DNA from: Bacillota bacterium
Lineage (GTDB): Bacteria > Bacillota > UBA994
Length of the DNA stretch: 20,252 nucleotides
NCBI GenBank assembly: GCA_018725535.1
Contig: QLUS01000017.1
Span: forward strand, 1 to 20,252
Direction of reading: 5' to 3'
Position 1 is the stretch's first letter, and each line of letters starts with the position of its first letter. Below the pieces are notes generated by a model. That model saw only the letters and a list, made by a program, of their open reading frames with translations, was not told the DNA's origin and made no database searches. Positions 1-8,268 of this stretch are shown here, piece after piece. The position numbers and the translations under genes were made by a program.

Positions 1-18
1 GCTGCTTCCGCTACTCAC
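1..18 (-). CDS. possible start of a gene running off the left edge
   Basis: A GTG codon at 18-16 begins an open frame of six codons (M-S-S-G-S-S) that runs off the window. A purine-rich GGGGGGAG stretch lies about 4 bases upstream in the transcription direction and could serve as ribosome binding site. In related genomes the gene after minD is often a RodA/FtsW-type protein or minE, but nothing here identifies the product. It is called only from the start codon, the binding site and the continuing gene direction. Confidence 0.3.
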
Positions 19-35
19 GGCTCTCCCCCCTGTGC

Positions 36-824
36 CTATGCTTCGCCCATAAACTTATGCAAGAACCCCATAATGCCGCGCGGCTCTGCAGAGAGGCGTA
101 AGGGAACCGCTTCGCCTAACATGCGGCGCGCCATATCGCGATAAGCGCGCCCTGCCTTGCTCTCAGGCAAGAGCACGCAGGGCAGACCCTTGTTTGTCGC
201 CACAATCGTCACTTCGTCTGCTTGGACTATCCAAAGCAAATCTACCCCAAAAACCCGAGCACGTCGCTTTGGCTTAACATATCCCCGCGGCGCACCATAT
301 CTAAGCGCAAGCGGTTTATGACGAGCTTGGGCGATTTGATGCCCTTGCTGCGAATCAGTCCTACTACTTTGTCCGCGTCACGCACGGCAGGGAGCTCCGG
401 CGTTGTCACGATGATGGCGTCCTTCGCTCCGGCGGCGGCGAGGTGAAAGCCGTGGTCAATACCGGCGGGCGAGTCAATCAACACAAAGTCAAACTGCTTG
501 GCCAAGTCCTCCATTGACGCTTCATGTCGCGCTCGGTAGCGCGCGAGCTAGGCTGCCCCGCTGCAGGCAGCATACTCATGTTGGCAAAGCGCTTATCCCG
601 CACCAACGCTTTATCTAGCTTAACGCGCTTTTCCAGCACGTCCGTCAGGTGGTAGACATGCGATTTTCTAGACCGAGAAAAAGATCTAGATTGCGCAGAC
701 CGGTATCACCCTCCACTAGCGCCACACTCTTACCAAGGAAAGCTAGTGCTGCCCCGAGGTTGGCCGTGGTGGTAGTCTTCCCCACGCCTCCCTTGCCAGA
801 AGTTACGACATAAACTTTGCCCAT
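36..824 (-). pseudogene. minD: septum-site-determining ATPase MinD, interrupted by three apparent frameshifts
   Basis: Start ATG at 824 follows a strong AAGGAGGGG binding site. The N-terminal frame gives the deviant Walker A motif GKGGVGKTTTTANLG and GLRNLD, then stops in frame after ENRMSTT. A second frame continues with VYHLTDVLEKR to MLPAAGQPSS. A third gives FDFVLIDSPAGIDHGF, IIVTTPE and VINRLR. A fourth ends in an amphipathic tail (GIMGFLHKFMGEA) like the MinD membrane-targeting helix. Breaks lie near 657-660, 515-522 and 245-248. Each is repaired by adding one base, giving 263 residues, the normal MinD length. MinD is a membrane ATPase that positions the division septum together with MinC. 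One oddity is E in place of the first Asp in the usual D-x-D-x-G-L-R-N-L-D motif. Either a decaying gene or sequencing errors; identity as MinD is firm. Confidence 0.85.
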
Positions 825-862
825 GCGTCTCCCCTCCTTAGGGAAACATTCTCCACGCTAAC

Positions 863-884
863 TTTCGCTGCCAAGGCAGTGAAA
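863..884. repeat. imperfect 22-bp palindrome in the mrdA-minD gap
   Basis: Read on the minus strand, TTTCACTGCC and GGCAGCGAAA flank a central TT, matching in 9 of 10 pairs. It lies in the 78-bp gap between the mrdA stop and the minD start. No T-run follows it in the direction of transcription (a T7 run precedes it at 894-900), so it is not a standard intrinsic terminator. An operator or a hairpin affecting minD translation are possible. An AGGAGGA element at 885-891 has no start codon at a suitable distance. Confidence 0.45.
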
Positions 885-902
885 TCCTCCTGCAAAAAAA
901 CA

Positions 903-2924
903 TTACTGATTAACTCTTTGTGCCTTCAGCCTAAAGTAGGCATCGAGAACTTCACGCGCGATGGGTGCCGCGGCTAGGCTCCCGCCGCGACCGTGCCGCA
1001 CAAGCACCGACACTACAATTTGCGGCTCACGTGTGTTTGCATCAGCCCCCCAGCCGGCAAACCACCCGTGGGACGGCAGCGCGCGACGTCCACGATACAC
1101 CTCGGCAGTACCGGTTTTACCTGCCGAAAAATAGGGAGCGCCGCGAAACGCGCCTGCGGCGGTGCCACTGTTTAGGCCCATCCCCCCAACCTGTGTGACT
1201 TGCCTAAGCCCCTCTTGAATCCTTGCAAGCTGTTCAGCGTTAATGAGACCGTTAGGGTTCTCCGGGGTGCGCACCAGTGAGGCCAGCCGTTTGGGCTGTG
1301 TTTGGCTGACGACTTCACCAAAGGGACTAACAACCCTGTCGACAACGTAGTTTTCGTAGCGGTGCCCGGTGGCCAGCATGGCCATCATATTGGCCATCTG
1401 CAGCGGGGTATAGGTCTGGATGACTTGGCCGATGGCGATGTCGGCCACTTCGCCGGGATAGGGGTCATGCGGACGATCCTCACCCGTCGCACTAACGCTA
1501 CGGCGAAAGCGCTCGCTGGTGGGCAACATCCCCGACTGATGCCCAAACCCATGCAACTCCGCTCCCAGAGGAGAGGGAGCGCCAAGGCCCAAAAACGAAG
1601 CCGTGGTGGCAAAGGCATCAAGGACATGGGCCCTGCCAAGCTGCGTGCGCAATTGCATAGCAATGTGGTAGTAGTAAATATTGCAGGAAACGCGCATGGC
1701 CGTAACGTCATCCACATTGCCGTGCGCAGCGCGATAATACTCGATCCAACACGGCTTGCCCTGCGCCCCAAGCCCCGGATGCATCAGGCGACCGGTGCAA
1801 ACCACGCGCGGCATAGCGGCTTGGGCACCGTGTATCAGACCAGTAATCTCTGTAACCGGCTTAAAGACCGAGCCCGGAGCAAACGCCGCGAGTGCCTTGT
1901 TCTCCAGCGGACGGCCGGGGTCCGCAATGAGCGCACTCCAGTTGGGCAAAATTCCAGCCGGATGAGGTGTCGGATAACTCACTAGCGCCAATACCGCACC
2001 GGTGCGCGGGTCAATTGCGACAACCGCCGCCCCTCGGGCCACCATCTCCAAGTCTTCCCCGCGAACCCCAGCCGCGCTAGCCGCAGCCCTAACGCGCTCC
2101 AAGTGCCCGGGCAGCCAAGCCTCAATGTGTTGCTGCAAGGCGGCATCTAAGGTCAGATGTAGGTTGTTGCCGGGGATAGGTTCCTGTAAGCCATGCTCTC
2201 TTACGGGACGGCTCAAGTGGTCAACCTCTACGCGCTGAAAACCGTCCACACCCCGCAGTGAAAGGTTGCGCTCGATGAACTCGTAAGCCTGTTCTAACCC
2301 AAAGCGCCCGACGCTGCTGTCGACCCAGTAGCGGTCAAACCCGAGTTGCGCATTCAACTCCCTCAGTCTTTCCGCACCGTACGTAATGCGTCCCATGCCA
2401 CCAAGGACGTGCGCGGCTGATGAACCCAGAGGATGACTCCTTACCGGCTGTACCTCAACGATGACCCCGGGGAGTTCTATACGTCTCTCTTCAATCTGTA
2501 CGAGCCTAACATCGCCAAAGGCGAGCGGTGTATCGAGAAGCCTAACGGGCTGCCAACGCCGAAAACGCGCTGCCTGCAACCTCCGCCTAAACTCAGGCAC
2601 CGATATCCGCTCAGGGTCGCCACCCTGAGGGTCCAGGATGCCCACTAGGCGAGCTAGGATGTCGTCTAACTCCGGACTGCGCGTATGGTGCATAGAAACA
2701 AAATACCCAGGCTGGTTTGCAGCCATAATTACGCCGTAAGCGTCAATAATCTTGCCCCGCGGGGCCTCCTGCACGACTTCTCGGAAGCGGTTGTTGTCCG
2801 CGTCACTCCGGTAGTTAGCGCCATGCACAATCTGGATATAGGCGAGGCGAAAGATGAGCACGCTGACAGCCACAAAGACTGTCACCGTCATCGCGTTTAA
2901 ACGCCTGTGAAAGAGGCTCTCCAT
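903..2924 (-). CDS. mrdA: penicillin-binding protein 2, elongasome transpeptidase
   Basis: A class B PBP that cross-links peptidoglycan during side-wall elongation with RodA and MreBCD. The 673-residue protein has one N-terminal membrane anchor (about residues 12-32), a PBP dimerisation domain with the R-G-K-I-I-D-A-Y-G motif near 56-64, and a C-terminal transpeptidase domain. All three catalytic motifs are visible: S352-V-F-K355, S413-C-N415 and K603-T-G. The ATG directly follows the mreD stop (TAG then ATG), so translation is probably coupled. Position downstream of mreBCD and the length fit MrdA rather than the divisome FtsI/PBP3 or SpoVD, whose genes sit in the dcw cluster. Intact, with no unusual features. 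Confidence 0.93.
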   Translation of the reverse strand: MESLFHRRLNAMTVTVFVAVSVLIFRLAYIQIVHGANYRSDADNNRFREVVQEAPRGKIIDAYGVIMAANQPGYFVSMHHTRSPELDDILARLVGILDPQGGDPERISVPEFRRRLQAARFRRWQPVRLLDTPLAFGDVRLVQIEERRIELPGVIVEVQPVRSHPLGSSAAHVLGGMGRITYGAERLRELNAQLGFDRYWVDSSVGRFGLEQAYEFIERNLSLRGVDGFQRVEVDHLSRPVREHGLQEPIPGNNLHLTLDAALQQHIEAWLPGHLERVRAAASAAGVRGEDLEMVARGAAVVAIDPRTGAVLALVSYPTPHPAGILPNWSALIADPGRPLENKALAAFAPGSVFKPVTEITGLIHGAQAAMPRVVCTGRLMHPGLGAQGKPCWIEYYRAAHGNVDDVTAMRVSCNIYYYHIAMQLRTQLGRAHVLDAFATTASFLGLGAPSPLGAELHGFGHQSGMLPTSERFRRSVSATGEDRPHDPYPGEVADIAIGQVIQTYTPLQMANMMAMLATGHRYENYVVDRVVSPFGEVVSQTQPKRLASLVRTPENPNGLINAEQLARIQEGLRQVTQVGGMGLNSGTAAGAFRGAPYFSAGKTGTAEVYRGRRALPSHGWFAGWGADANTREPQIVVSVLVRHGRGGSLAAAPIAREVLDAYFRLKAQRVNQ

Positions 2925-3422
2925 CTATATCACCTCGCGTTTGCGTCGCGGCAAGATCTTAGCGAGCCAGAAAAGGAAAACGGGTATCAGCGCCCCGTTG
3001 ACTAACACCGTCGGGATGAAAGCTTGCACAAAAGCCCTCCCCCACCATACCCCAAATGCCATGCGCGACAGCAAGAACACCAAGAGCTCGAACGTCACTA
3101 TCGAAATGAAGCCTACAGCCACGGCAACTAGGGGCTCGTCGCGAAAGAACTGCCTTTCCGCTAGACCTACCACGTACCCAATGACTACTAACGGAATAGC
3201 CGTAAGACCGAACACGCCTACAAACAGCGTATCGGCTAGGAATCCGGCACCTAAGGCCACCACCATGCCAGAAGTTGTGCCGTAACGGAGGGCAATACCT
3301 GCCACTAGGGCCACAAGCAGGTTAACCCTGCCCCCAAAAAGAGTCAGGCTCGGCATAAGCGCTCCGTGCAATAACACACAGACGACAGTGAGGATACTCA
3401 GCATGAGTGTCGCCTTGTTCAC
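2925..3422 (-). CDS. mreD: rod shape-determining protein MreD
   Basis: A 165-residue, very hydrophobic protein with about five predicted membrane segments and a basic C-terminus (PRRKREVI). MreD is a poorly conserved integral membrane partner of MreC in the elongasome. The assignment rests on size, topology and its place between mreC and mrdA rather than on a catalytic motif. The GTG start overlaps the mreC stop by four bases (GTGA), and its own stop touches the mrdA ATG, so the three genes form a tightly coupled unit. Confidence 0.88.
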   Translation of the reverse strand: MNKATLMLSILTVVCVLLHGALMPSLTLFGGRVNLLVALVAGIALRYGTTSGMVVALGAGFLADTLFVGVFGLTAIPLVVIGYVVGLAERQFFRDEPLVAVAVGFISIVTFELLVFLLSRMAFGVWWGRAFVQAFIPTVLVNGALIPVFLFWLAKILPRRKREVI

Positions 3423-4252
3423 GGCGTCATCCTCCGCACCACTAGCACTTCCTCAAGGCGACCAAAGTCGACCGCAGGTATGACTCTAGCAGACTTGAGC
3501 AGGCCATCAGCACTGGTCACAACCTCCGCCACTACCCCAATCACGAAAGCATGGTCGCGAGGGAACACATCACTAAGTCTACTTGTGATTACCAGTTCGC
3601 CCACAGCTACAGGGAAGTCCCACGGCAAGCGTGCCAGCCTGACCCCGCCTAGCATACTGCTGTCCCCCTCTGCAAGCGCGCCGTCTCGTCCGTTTTGCAC
3701 CACTGCCGCTACGGCGCTGCGCGGGTCAGTAATCAGTAACACGCGCGCGGAAGTGCTAAAGACCTCTATCACCCGCCCTACGGCGCCGCGGTGGGTGACC
3801 ACCGCATCGCCCGTTTGTACCCCATGCGCCAAACCGCGGTCAACAACTACTTCGTGGTGCCAAGTGGTTAGGCCGCGGGAAATAACGCGCGCTAAAATGA
3901 GGTCGAGCGCTGCCTGCTCCTCGCGATATGCAAGCAAGGCGCGTATGCGTTCTAGTTCAAGCCTCGCTTCTACTAGGTTTTGATACTTAAAGTTAAGCGC
4001 CTCAAGTTCGCTTTGGAGGCGCTCATTTTCGCGTCGAAGTGTGCTTAGTTCTCGCACCGACTCCGCCACCTCCCGGCCAAACGAAACAACGACGGCGAGG
4101 GAGCGCTGAAAGGGAGCGCCCAAGCGGTGCAGCACGCGCTCGAACCACGTGACGCCAACTACTTCGCGCGCGGAGAAACTAAGCAAGACCATCAGCACAA
4201 ACACAGCCAGCAACAAGGTGATGACGGAGCGGTTTCTCCCTAAGAACCCCAT
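3419..4252 (-). CDS. mreC: rod shape-determining protein MreC
   Basis: 277 residues from the ATG at 4252, chosen because AGGAGG lies 8 bases upstream; a GTG at 4261 would leave no room for a binding site. An N-terminal signal anchor (about residues 8-28) is followed by a coiled coil (about 60-110, rich in E/L/R heptads) and the two-lobed extracellular beta domain typical of MreC. Recognisable segments are HHEVVVDRG and G-D-A-V-V-T near the middle, and the SRLSDVFPRDHAFVIG segment. MreC scaffolds PBP2 and MreD outside the membrane. Intact. Because mreB just upstream lacks its 5' part, this gene's co-function with MreB in this genome deserves checking. Confidence 0.92.
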   Translation of the reverse strand: MGFLGRNRSVITLLLAVFVLMVLLSFSAREVVGVTWFERVLHRLGAPFQRSLAVVVSFGREVAESVRELSTLRRENERLQSELEALNFKYQNLVEARLELERIRALLAYREEQAALDLILARVISRGLTTWHHEVVVDRGLAHGVQTGDAVVTHRGAVGRVIEVFSTSARVLLITDPRSAVAAVVQNGRDGALAEGDSSMLGGVRLARLPWDFPVAVGELVITSRLSDVFPRDHAFVIGVVAEVVTSADGLLKSARVIPAVDFGRLEEVLVVRRMTP

Positions 4253-4273
4253 TCCCACCACCTCCTGTTTCCT

Positions 4274-5116
4274 CTATCTTCGCCTAGGCGACGCGTCTAA
4301 CCTGCGCAGCAAATCGATGTGTTCAAAAGAGCGCCCGGCACCTTGGACAATAGATGTCAACGGGTCGTCTGCTATAACTACCGGCATACCTGTTTCCTCT
4401 GCGATAAGCCTGTCTAGGCCACGCAGCAATGAACCGCCGCCAGTCATGACGATGCCGCGGTCGAAGACATCAGCCGCTAGCTCCGGAGGAGTGCGCTCCA
4501 AAGTTGCCTTAACCGCTTCCACTATCGCTCGCACAGGTTCCCCTAAGGCCTGACGCACTTCACTGCTGGTGAGCTTAAGCGTCTTAGGGAGACCGGTGAC
4601 TAGGTCCCGACCGCGCACTTCCATTTCTTCCTCAGGCAGCGCGAAAGCAGACCCGATGCCAATTTTGACATCCTCAGCGGTGCGTTCGCCGATAAGTACA
4701 TTATAGTGTTTCTTGACACTTGCTACAATGGCCTCATCCATCTCGTCGCCCCCGACGCGGATGGATTTATGCGTCACTATGCCCCCTAGGCTGATGATTG
4801 CCACCTCGGTCGTCCCCCCGCCGATATCGACGATCATGTTGCCAATCGGCTCGGTGACCGGCAGCCCCGCGCCAATAGCGGCGGCCATAGGCTCCTCAAT
4901 CGTATAGGCTTCGCGCGCGCCAGCCGAGAGCGCGGCGTCTTTCACTGCCCGCTTCTCGACCTCAGTCACGCCAGCGGGCACGCACACTACCACACGCGGA
5001 CGCAGGAAGCTTGGGCCGGGCATAGCGCGCCGAATAAACGCCTTAAGCATTTTCTGCGTAACGTCAAAGTCAGCAATTACTCCATCGCGCAAAGGACGCA
5101 CGTTGAGAAAATTCAT
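4274..5116 (-). CDS. mreB: actin-like MreB lacking about 60 N-terminal residues
   Basis: The protein matches MreB from R-P-L-R-D-G-V-I-A-D-F to the C-terminus. It includes VVDIGGGTTEVAIISLGG (phosphate-2 region), IEEPMAAAIG, RGRDLVTGLPK and the adenosine motif GIVMTGGGSLL. What is missing is the first subdomain strand and the phosphate-1 loop (D-L-G-T-A-N-T in homologues), so an ATP-binding wall is gone. Only 16 bases separate the radC stop from the ATG used here at 5116, so the missing part cannot be hidden upstream. AAGGGAG at 5128-5134 lies 11 bases before this ATG. A GTG at 5128 is possible but directly abuts that binding site. The residual M-N-F-L before the conserved part looks like an original start joined in frame to the interior. 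Real deletion or assembly collapse. Confidence 0.88.
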   Translation of the reverse strand: MNFLNVRPLRDGVIADFDVTQKMLKAFIRRAMPGPSFLRPRVVVCVPAGVTEVEKRAVKDAALSAGAREAYTIEEPMAAAIGAGLPVTEPIGNMIVDIGGGTTEVAIISLGGIVTHKSIRVGGDEMDEAIVASVKKHYNVLIGERTAEDVKIGIGSAFALPEEEMEVRGRDLVTGLPKTLKLTSSEVRQALGEPVRAIVEAVKATLERTPPELAADVFDRGIVMTGGGSLLRGLDRLIAEETGMPVVIADDPLTSIVQGAGRSFEHIDLLRRLDASPRRR

Positions 5117-5132
5117 TGAGTGCAACACTCCC

Positions 5133-5812
5133 TTACATGAGCCCCTTTTCCTTAAAACTTAGTATAACCCCATCGCCAAAAATAACATGGTCTAGTACGT
5201 CAATGCCTAGGAGTCGACCTGCCTCAGTGAGTCGGCGTGTCACTTCCATGTCTTCCCGCGAGGGAGCACAGTCCCCGCTTGGGTGATTGTGGGCTATAAT
5301 CAAAGCTGCCGCGCTGCGCCGAATGGCCGCCCGGAATACTTCCCGGGGGTGCACAATAGACGAATAAGACTGCCTACGGAAACTTCCTCAATGCCTAGGC
5401 AGTGGTTCTTGGTGTTGAGCAGAATGGCAAAGAAGTGTTCGCGCTCCTCATAGCGCAACCGCTCGAGTAAGAGCTTCTGCACATCCTCCGGCGAACGGAT
5501 GGAGATAGACGGGGTACCTTGGATGGATAACCGGCGGGATAGCTCGACCATGGCCAAGATTTGGACCGCTTTGGCTGGACCAATGCCCTTAATCTCACAC
5601 AGCTCATCGCAAGTAAGACGCGTGAGATTGCTGATGTCCCCCGCTTTCTCTAAGACACGTTGGGCAAGTTCGAGCACGCTTTCCCCCTTTTGACCTGAGG
5701 TAGTCATAAGGATAGCCAGCAGCTCCGTGTTTGACATGTGTTTTGCCCCGCGATGCAGCAACCTTTCGCGCGGCCTCTCGCGCTCAGGCAGATTACGAAT
5801 TGTCCCCTGCAC
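5133..5812 (-). CDS. radC: RadC/JAMM-family protein, one apparent frameshift
   Basis: The first frame gives the N-terminal UPF0758 region and helix-hairpin-helix (LCEIKGIGPAKAVQ, about residues 71-83) up to EEVSVGSL. The second frame continues from S-I-V-H-P-R-E-V-F through the metal-binding JAMM motif H-N-H-P-S-G-D and S-R-E-D to the usual C-terminus (LLGIDVLDHVIFGDG, EKGLM). Adding one base near 5363-5367 joins them into 226 residues, the normal length. The break lies in the sequence CTTATTCG (minus strand), where an extra A restores N-S-S-I-V-H-P. RadC was once linked to DNA repair, but its biochemical role is unsettled. It overlaps the 3' end of maf by 20 bases. Confidence 0.88.
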
Positions 5813-6392
5813 TCCCCCTCATTCCCGTGAGGTCAACGCCGAAGTCCTGTAGCATGTGGTAGAGCAACGACAAAGGTAATCCCACTACATTGCTGTAGCA
5901 ACCCTCAATGCAGCGCACAAACACAGCCGCCGCACCTTGGATCGCATAACCGCCTGCTTTGTCTATGGGTTCGCCTGTGGCCACATAACGTCTAATCTCA
6001 GCGGGACTAAGCTCCCTAAACTCCACACGTGTACAGGCGTGGCTGACTAAGAACCGCGTGGCGCTTTGCGCGACGGCCACGCCAGTCACCACTTCGTGGG
6101 ACTGACCGGAGAGAAGCTCCAGCATCCAAGCGGCATGTTCCGGGGTTTCGGGCTTGCCGAGCAGGTGTCCGCGAAAGTGTACCACCGTATCTGCGGCGAC
6201 ACACACGCCCGGGGTAGGTAGCGGCAGGGCCCTTAACGCCTTCATCTCTGCATACTCACGCGCATGAGCCACGGGGTCGCCAAAGTGGCGCGTTTCCTCC
6301 GCAAAAGATGAAGGCCAGATAATCGGCTCCACACCCACTTGCCTAAGCAACTCAAGCCGCCGGGGTGAAGCGGAAGCTAAGAAGATGTTCAT
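5793..6392 (-). CDS. maf: Maf-family nucleotide pyrophosphatase
   Basis: A 199-residue Maf/YhdE-family enzyme, which hydrolyses non-canonical or bulk nucleoside triphosphates (dTTP/UTP or m7GTP type) to monophosphates; overproduction blocks septation in Bacillus. Family landmarks are the N-terminal phosphate-binding S-A-S-P-R-R-L-E-L-L (residues 7-16), the A-A-D-T-V-V acidic site (about 66-71), G-K-P-E-T and D-K-A-G-G-Y-A-I-Q-G. The adjacency maf-radC-mreB is widespread in Bacillota. The gene begins four bases after the DUF4321 gene's stop. Intact. Confidence 0.93.
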   Translation of the reverse strand: MNIFLASASPRRLELLRQVGVEPIIWPSSFAEETRHFGDPVAHAREYAEMKALRALPLPTPGVCVAADTVVHFRGHLLGKPETPEHAAWMLELLSGQSHEVVTGVAVAQSATRFLVSHACTRVEFRELSPAEIRRYVATGEPIDKAGGYAIQGAAAVFVRCIEGCYSNVVGLPLSLLYHMLQDFGVDLTGMRGSAGDNS

Positions 6393-6395
6393 GCG

Positions 6396-6647
6396 CTATA
6401 GGGCACGATAGGCCAGATACGCAAGCATCAGACCAAACACCATGGCTACCGACACACTTAGCGTAATACCAAAAACGAGCGTTAGCGGACCAAGTGTTAG
6501 GCTTAGTGGCGGATAAAAACCGTAGGTCGGACTTGACAAGGTGAGGAACGGCAGTACGGGGGCAGCCAGCTCCCCGAGGAGGCCCCCGAGAAAGAGACCT
6601 ACAATTAAGAACAACAGGAGCATCCAAGTATTGCGCTTAGACTTCAT
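6396..6647 (-). CDS. DUF4321-type small membrane protein
   Basis: An 83-residue protein with a basic N-terminus (MKSKRNTW) and two or three hydrophobic segments (about residues 9-33 and 51-81) joined by a Pro/Tyr-rich linker. Size, hairpin topology, the G-L-F-L-G-G-L-L-G-E motif and position just upstream of maf match DUF4321 proteins of Bacillota, whose function is unknown. Its ATG lies inside the last codons of the preceding transporter gene (11-base overlap), so translation is probably coupled. Confidence 0.75.
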   Translation of the reverse strand: MKSKRNTWMLLLFLIVGLFLGGLLGELAAPVLPFLTLSSPTYGFYPPLSLTLGPLTLVFGITLSVSVAMVFGLMLAYLAYRAL

Positions 6648-7176
6648 TTAGCCCACCCTTTCGCATGTTACTCGGGACAAGATAGCGACACAACAGTGCA
6701 CCCGCTGTTCCAACCAAGTATCCGGTGGGAATGGCCATCAGCATAAGATAGGGCAGATGCACAAAGAGACCGAAATGGCGCGCCAATAGGGACGCCACCG
6801 TAAGCTGAGCGAGATTGTGTAGGAGCGCTCCGAGCAGGCTAAGGCCAACCGCACTAAGTCGATTACCAAATACTAGACGGGCTAGCCCCATTCCTGCTGC
6901 GCTAGTCACTGCGCCACTTAGGCTGAGGAAAAATCCCAAAGTAAGAAAGGAGCCGCCAATCAGACTGCCGAGTAGCGCGCGGAGCACCGCTACAACTACT
7001 GCGTCACGCCAGCCAAAACGCATGACCACTGCTACCGTCACTACATTCGCCAGCCCCAGTTTGGCACCGGGACCAAGGCTTACAGTCAAGGGGTTTGGTA
7101 TCCAGCCTTCCACCGCGTGCAGTGCGGCTGCACCCGCCACGAGCAGCGCTAGGCGTACCCTTCTGTTTGTCTTCAC
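6637..7176 (-). CDS. Gx-type transporter homologue (heptaprenyl diphosphate synthase component I-like)
   Basis: A 179-residue membrane protein with about five to six hydrophobic helices. The segment W-I-P-N-P-L-T-V-S-L-G-P-G-A-K-L-G-L-A-N and the R-A-L-L-G-S-L-I-G-G-S-F motif are typical of the family annotated as Gx transporter or heptaprenyl diphosphate synthase component I. The fold resembles ECF-transporter substrate-binding components, and the prenyl synthase label is probably historical. The start is GTG at 7176, four bases after the apbE stop. Neighbourhood with apbE and rnf hints at flavin or related cofactor movement, but the sequence does not show the substrate. Confidence 0.78.
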   Translation of the reverse strand: MKTNRRVRLALLVAGAAALHAVEGWIPNPLTVSLGPGAKLGLANVVTVAVVMRFGWRDAVVVAVLRALLGSLIGGSFLTLGFFLSLSGAVTSAAGMGLARLVFGNRLSAVGLSLLGALLHNLAQLTVASLLARHFGLFVHLPYLMLMAIPTGYLVGTAGALLCRYLVPSNMRKGGLNEV

Positions 7177-7181
7177 TTCGT

Positions 7182-8219
7182 TTACCTGCCCATAAGCTCG
7201 GCAAAAGCGGACATACCTTGTGACATAACCACGGAGCCATCGTCTGTCACTAAGAGCCCCTCGACACCGGGAAACGACTCAATCAGCGCTATTCCCTGCT
7301 CGACTCCGAGCACCATCGCTGCTGTGGCGATGGCATCGGCTAGAGCGGCCTCATCGGCCACAATAGTAACGCTGCTTATGCCGCGCACCGTCTGTCCGGT
7401 GCGCGGGTCAACGATGTGCGTGTACCGCACGCCGTCCTGGACAAAGTAGCGCGCATAGTCGCCCGAGGTCAGCACAGCTCCCCCATGGGTGGAGACCACC
7501 GCAATTAGGGCATCCCGCTGTGTGGGGTGCTGTACACCTATCCGCACAGCCCGAGGCCTCTCCCACACGAACTGACCCGGATACCCGCCGCGAACGCGCA
7601 CATCACCGCCGGCCTCGACAAAGGCGTATTGGATGCCGCGAGCCGCAAGAAACTCGATGGCCCTGTCGACAATGTACCCTTTGGCGATGCCGCCGAGATC
7701 TAGCCGTGTCTTCGGATGTGTAAGACGCACCGTGCGTTGCGACGCATCCATCTCCACATAAGTAAAACCTACCCCGCTTAGGGCCGCTGTTAAGGCTTCA
7801 GGCGATGGCACAGCGCGCTGGTCAGTCCCAAACCCCCACACGCGCATCAGAGCGCCCACGGTTACATCAAAGGCTCCTTGGCTGCGTTCGTAAACTTGCT
7901 TGGCGCGCTCTAGCACGGCGAAGGTCTCTTCACTTACCTGGCGCGGTTCTGTGGCCGCATTGTTGAGCTTGTCGATATCGCTCCCCGTAGCATGAGCTGA
8001 CAGGATGCTCTCTAAACGCGCCATTTCCTTGACCGTTGCCTCAATAGTTTCTTCTAAGGCAGCCTGTGTTAGACGCCCGTGCACCACAAGCCGCACGAAA
8101 GTATCCATGAGCAGCACTTGTCGTTCTGCGCGCCGCACGATGACACTTTCCTGTCCCGCCCAAGCGGCGACCAACAACAGCACCGCTACTACGACTAGCA
8201 CCACAGCTCTATATTTCAT
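7182..8219 (-). CDS. apbE: FAD:protein FMN transferase ApbE
   Basis: ApbE cleaves FAD and attaches FMN through a phosphoester bond to Thr/Ser of extracytoplasmic flavoproteins such as RnfD, RnfG and NqrB/C. The 345-residue product from ATG 8219 (AGGAGG 5 bases upstream; an in-frame ATG at 8261 lacks a binding site) has an N-terminal membrane anchor (about residues 4-21). Then come L-M-D-T-F (about 37-41), D-L-G-G-I-A-K-G-Y (about 174-182), E-A-G-G-D (202-206) and H-I-V-D-P-R-T-G (268-275), all family signatures including the flavin and Mg2+ site. It lies directly downstream of rnfB and so is presumably co-expressed with Rnf. The most evident local target is RnfD, since no rnfG is present here. 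Confidence 0.93.
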   Translation of the reverse strand: MKYRAVVLVVVAVLLLVAAWAGQESVIVRRAERQVLLMDTFVRLVVHGRLTQAALEETIEATVKEMARLESILSAHATGSDIDKLNNAATEPRQVSEETFAVLERAKQVYERSQGAFDVTVGALMRVWGFGTDQRAVPSPEALTAALSGVGFTYVEMDASQRTVRLTHPKTRLDLGGIAKGYIVDRAIEFLAARGIQYAFVEAGGDVRVRGGYPGQFVWERPRAVRIGVQHPTQRDALIAVVSTHGGAVLTSGDYARYFVQDGVRYTHIVDPRTGQTVRGISSVTIVADEAALADAIATAAMVLGVEQGIALIESFPGVEGLLVTDDGSVVMSQGMSAFAELMGR

Positions 8220-8268
8220 TTTTCCTCCTAGAGAGAGGACCGAGCCACGCGGCCCAGCCATTCAGTGA

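Noticed and set aside
241..250. Programmed -1 slippage in minD (T-TTG-GGG then TAG)
   Set aside because: The heptamer fits formally, but two other minD breaks have no slippery sequence, so one cause (lost bases or gene decay) explains all three better.
1302..1985. A 227-codon plus-strand open frame
   Set aside because: It is antisense to mrdA, whose motifs and length are complete; composition (rich in R, H, G) is typical of a reverse-strand shadow and no binding site precedes it.
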